From contig QANA01000063.1 in assembly GCA_003149735.1 (NCBI GenBank), positions 1 through 9,500 on the forward strand: a stretch of DNA of 9,500 bases, read 5' to 3'. Shown one piece after another: positions 7,248 to 9,500 of the stretch. This DNA is from Clostridiales bacterium (GTDB taxonomy: Bacteria > Bacillota_A > Clostridia > Christensenellales > Christensenellaceae). Position numbers and translations under genes: made by a program. The notes below the pieces were generated by a model. It did no database searches. It saw only the letters and a program-made list of their open reading frames with translations, and had not been told where the DNA came from. How positions within the stretch are numbered: position 1 is the stretch's first letter; each line of letters starts with the position of its first letter.

Positions 7248-8156
7248 CTATTCACTGATCAGCCATCGTTTAATCCCCCGCTTTACAATAGTCCGCAGGT
7301 GCAGCAATGGATACTCCCTCATCAAACTGCCCTCCGGCATTCCCTGTAACAGCGCATACCTGTATCGCACCTTTTTTAGAACCAACTGCGGCAGCCACTC
7401 TTCATACGGCAGGATTTCTTTTTCATAACAACGTAGCATATCCTGTCTCAACTTCTCCGAGGCAAAGGCATCAGCATTTTGAGAACTGATTCCGCCTGTT
7501 GCATAGAGACAAGTAACCTCTGGCAGTATCCCAATGCGCCGTCCCTCACGCGTTTCCCGCAGCCATGCTGGCCAGTCCTCTAAAAGCCGATATTCTTCCG
7601 AAAATCCTCCAAATCTTGCAAAAAAATCTTTGTGGAATAAAGTCCCCGCCGCACCAATGCAGTTCTCCGCAGAAAGGTATGTAAACTGCTCCGGTGCGGT
7701 TACCCCCAACCTTGCAAGTTGTTTTTTTCTCGGAAATGGGTACAGCTTCTTCTCCAACGTCCTATTGCACACCATCGCTTGCGATGTTGTTACAACCGTA
7801 CATTCTTTTTCTGCCCATCGGACAAGCCGTGTCAACGCATCTTGTGAGTTCAATGCATCTCCTGTGGCGATGAATTTGAGATACGTACCTTGCAGTCTGC
7901 TTGCCAAGCTGTTCATGTGCGCGACTGTGCCAACGTTTGCGGCAGATTGCTGGAACGCAACTATTCCGTCATAACTATCAACGACCTCTGAGGGAAACTC
8001 TCGTCCAGAGCCGTCGTCGGACACGATAATTTCCGCTACAGGATAATCTTGCGCCACTATCGATTTAAGAGTCGACGCCAGCTCGCTGTATTCTCCATAC
8101 GTCAATACTGCGACAGAAACCGATGGAGACTTATCTACTTCCATACATTCGCTCAT
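7248..8156 (-). CDS. Family-2 glycosyltransferase
   Basis: A 302-residue inverting GT-A transferase. SVSVAVLTYGEYSEL at 12-26 is the first strand. IIVSDDGSG at 43-51 binds the nucleotide, NVGTVAHMN at 74-82 follows, and FIATGD at 95-100 sits where the DxD metal site is expected, although only one Asp is present. GGFSEEYRLLEDWPAW at 183-198 holds the ED pair of the likely catalytic base. No membrane segment is evident; the end is basic (IVKRGIKRWL, 290-299), as in enzymes working at the membrane surface. It overlaps the end of rmlB by 26 bases. A second in-frame ATG at 8144 would overlap by only 14; neither has a strong ribosome site. The donor may be a dTDP-sugar made by the neighbours, but donor and acceptor cannot be read from the sequence. 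It ends in TAG. Confidence 0.88.
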   Translation of the reverse strand: MSECMEVDKSPSVSVAVLTYGEYSELASTLKSIVAQDYPVAEIIVSDDGSGREFPSEVVDSYDGIVAFQQSAANVGTVAHMNSLASRLQGTYLKFIATGDALNSQDALTRLVRWAEKECTVVTTSQAMVCNRTLEKKLYPFPRKKQLARLGVTAPEQFTYLSAENCIGAAGTLFHKDFFARFGGFSEEYRLLEDWPAWLRETREGRRIGILPEVTCLYATGGISSQNADAFASEKLRQDMLRCYEKEILPYEEWLPQLVLKKVRYRYALLQGMPEGSLMREYPLLHLRTIVKRGIKRWLISE

Positions 8157-9150
8157 AGTAACATTGGTACTCCCCGTTGATGATGTTCTCCCACCAGTTG
8201 CGGTGGGTCAGATACCAGTCGATGGTCTTGTCAATACCATCGGCGAATTTTGTCTCCGGCAGCCACCCCAGCTCGTCGTGGATCTTGGTGGGGTCGATGG
8301 CGTAGCGCATATCGTGTCCCTTGCGGTCGGTGACGTAGGTGATCAAACTCTCCGGCTTGCCCAGCTTCTGGCAGATCAATCGTACGATGTCGATGTTCCG
8401 CATCTCATTGTGGCCGCCGATGTTGTAGACCTCGCCCACCCGTCCGTTGCGGATGATGAGGTCGATGGCCTTGCAGTGATCCTCCACATACAGCCAGTCC
8501 CGGACGTTCAGCCCTTCGCCGTACACCGGCAGTGGCTTGTCATTCAGCGCGTTGGCGATCATCAGCGGGATCAGCTTCTCCGGGAAGTGATACGGGCCGT
8601 AGTTGTTGGAGCAGCGGCTCACCGTGACGGGCAGGCCGTAGGTGCGGTGGTAGGCCAGCACCAGCAGATCCGCGCCCGCCTTGGAAGAGCTGTATGGGCT
8701 GGAGGTGTGGATGGGTGTCTCCTCGGTAAAAAACAGGTCGGGACGATCCAGCGGCAGGTCGCCGTATACCTCATCGGTGGACACCTGATGGTGACGCTGA
8801 ATACCGTATTTCCGGCAGGCGTCCAGCATGACCTGCGTACCCAGAATGTTGGTCTGCAAGAAGACCTCCGGGTTCTCGATGGAGCGGTCCACGTGGCTCT
8901 CGGCGGCGAAGTTCACCACCATGTCGGGATGCTCCTCCTCAAACAGATCGTAGATGGCCTTGCGGTCACAGATATCCGCCTTCACGAAACGGAAGTTGGG
9001 CTTATCCATGACGCTCTCCAGCGTAGACAGGTTACCGGCATAGGTCAGCTTGTCCACGCAGACAATCCGATCCTCCGGGTGCTTGTCCAGCATATAGAAA
9101 ATGAAGTTGCTGCCGATAAACCCGGCACCGCCGGTGACGATAATGGTCAT
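8131..9150 (-). CDS. rmlB: dTDP-glucose 4,6-dehydratase RmlB
   Basis: A 339-residue extended SDR that turns dTDP-glucose into dTDP-4-keto-6-deoxyglucose with tightly bound NAD. TGGAGFIGSNF at 6-16 is the Rossmann glycine motif. VDKLTYAGNL at 32-41 is the characteristic nucleotide-binding stretch. STDEVYG at 124-130 contains the catalytic Asp and Glu beside the Thr. YSSSK at 153-157 provides the Tyr and Lys. SRCSNNYGPYHFPEKLIPL at 178-196 and GEGLNVRDWLYVEDH at 211-225 are RmlB signatures. Length is normal and nothing is missing. It follows rmlA by 11 bases with a strong ribosome site. No rmlC or rmlD is visible, and the qdt genes lie downstream, so here the product probably feeds the 3-amino sugar; dTDP-rhamnose genes may still lie outside the window. 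Confidence 0.97.
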   Translation of the reverse strand: MTIIVTGGAGFIGSNFIFYMLDKHPEDRIVCVDKLTYAGNLSTLESVMDKPNFRFVKADICDRKAIYDLFEEEHPDMVVNFAAESHVDRSIENPEVFLQTNILGTQVMLDACRKYGIQRHHQVSTDEVYGDLPLDRPDLFFTEETPIHTSSPYSSSKAGADLLVLAYHRTYGLPVTVSRCSNNYGPYHFPEKLIPLMIANALNDKPLPVYGEGLNVRDWLYVEDHCKAIDLIIRNGRVGEVYNIGGHNEMRNIDIVRLICQKLGKPESLITYVTDRKGHDMRYAIDPTKIHDELGWLPETKFADGIDKTIDWYLTHRNWWENIINGEYQCYYERMYGSR

Positions 9151-9156
9151 AAAGTG

Positions 9157-9163
9157 CCTCCTT
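9157..9163 (-). promoter_or_regulatory. Ribosome binding site of rmlB
   Basis: AAGGAGG on the minus strand, six bases before the rmlB ATG and overlapping the rmlA TAA stop. It is the strongest ribosome site in the window and supports reading rmlA and rmlB from one message. Confidence 0.8.
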
Positions 9164-9500
9164 AATACTTGCCCTCTGCCACATTCCGCAGGTGCTGCCC
9201 ATAGGGAGATTTTCCGTAAGTATCAGCTGCCAGCAGTAGTTGTTCCTTATTGATCCAACCGTTGCGGTAAGCGACCTCCTCCAGTGCCGCGATCTGCACA
9301 CCTGTCCGTCCAACCACGACTCTGACAAACTCAGACGCCTCCGCCAGAGAATCCATCGTCCCGGTGTCCAGCCAGGCGTAGCCGCGACCCAGTGTTACCA
9401 CGTGCAGCGTGCCTTCGTCTAAATACACACGGTTCAGGTCGGTGATCTCCAGCTCGCCGCGAGCGGAGGGCTTCAACGCCTTTGCCCGCTCCACCACCTT
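9162..9500 (-). CDS. rmlA: Glucose-1-phosphate thymidylyltransferase RmlA, C-terminal part
   Basis: The last 112 codons of rmlA; the start lies beyond the right edge. RmlA joins glucose-1-phosphate and dTTP into dTDP-glucose, the first step of the dTDP-deoxysugar route. KPSARGELEITDLNRVYL, then LGRGYAWLDTGTMDSLAEA, is the strongly conserved sugar-binding region. ALEEVAYRNGWI is the usual C-terminal helical part. The family is about 290 residues long, so roughly the last 40 percent is visible. It is directly upstream of rmlB, whose ribosome site overlaps its TAA. Regulation of the enzyme by dTDP-rhamnose is known for the family but cannot be judged from this fragment. Confidence 0.95.
   Translation of the reverse strand, partial: KVVERAKALKPSARGELEITDLNRVYLDEGTLHVVTLGRGYAWLDTGTMDSLAEASEFVRVVVGRTGVQIAALEEVAYRNGWINKEQLLLAADTYGKSPYGQHLRNVAEGKY

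Noticed and set aside
7183..7250. Possible recoding of TAG as a sense codon, since two TAG codons lie in the glycosyltransferase frame
   Set aside because: TAG is the natural stop of the preceding glycosyltransferase (7248-7250), and no other gene here contains an in-frame TAG. Mutation or sequence error is simpler.
8164..9165. A 333-codon open frame on the plus strand
   Set aside because: It lies opposite rmlB over almost its whole length. RmlB has every expected motif, and the plus-strand product is Val-, His- and Asp-rich low-information sequence typical of an antisense shadow of a GC-rich gene.

Overview
The window is one uninterrupted run of genes on the minus strand, read from right to left, that makes nucleotide-activated sugars and joins them into a cell-surface glycopolymer. 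Neighbouring genes overlap by a few bases or lie 11 to 117 bases apart. No promoter, terminator, RNA gene, insertion sequence, CRISPR array or notable repeat was recognised. Good Shine-Dalgarno sites (AAGGAGG, GGAGG), teichoic-acid-type enzyme families and dTDP-3-amino-sugar genes close to the Thermoanaerobacterium type suggest a Gram-positive bacterium of the Firmicutes, probably a Clostridia member. That assignment is inference from gene families; no species marker is present.

Right part (4011-9500), the dTDP-sugar half. It holds the 3' end of rmlA, a complete rmlB, two tandem related family-2 glycosyltransferases, and a three-gene set for a dTDP-3-acetamido-3,6-dideoxyhexose: 3,4-ketoisomerase, PLP aminotransferase and hexapeptide N-acetyltransferase. 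RmlA and RmlB would supply dTDP-4-keto-6-deoxyglucose to this set. Two residues in the ketoisomerase match the QdtA rather than the FdtA type, so dTDP-Qui3NAc is the favoured product. The second glycosyltransferase looks broken at its 5' end: a one-base frameshift follows its apparent ATG, and an in-frame TAG lies 45 bases further on.

Left part (1-3941), the CDP half. An 883-residue protein joins an N-terminal GT4-like domain to a C-terminal TagB/TagF-like (CDP-glycerol glycerophosphotransferase family) domain. It overlaps a TarI/IspD-family cytidylyltransferase by the four bases ATGA. An extended short-chain dehydrogenase that runs off the left edge follows closely. This arrangement suggests that a CDP-activated polyol or sugar is made by the last two proteins and used by the TagF-like domain.

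Together the genes point to a teichoic-acid-like or capsular polymer with an amino-deoxy sugar, probably Qui3NAc, and a CDP-derived phosphate-linked unit. The large fused transferase is clearly more AT-rich than rmlB and the qdt genes, so the locus looks like a mosaic of exchanged modules. The families are known; the least described items are the fused transferase, the unidentified CDP-linked product and the damaged glycosyltransferase.
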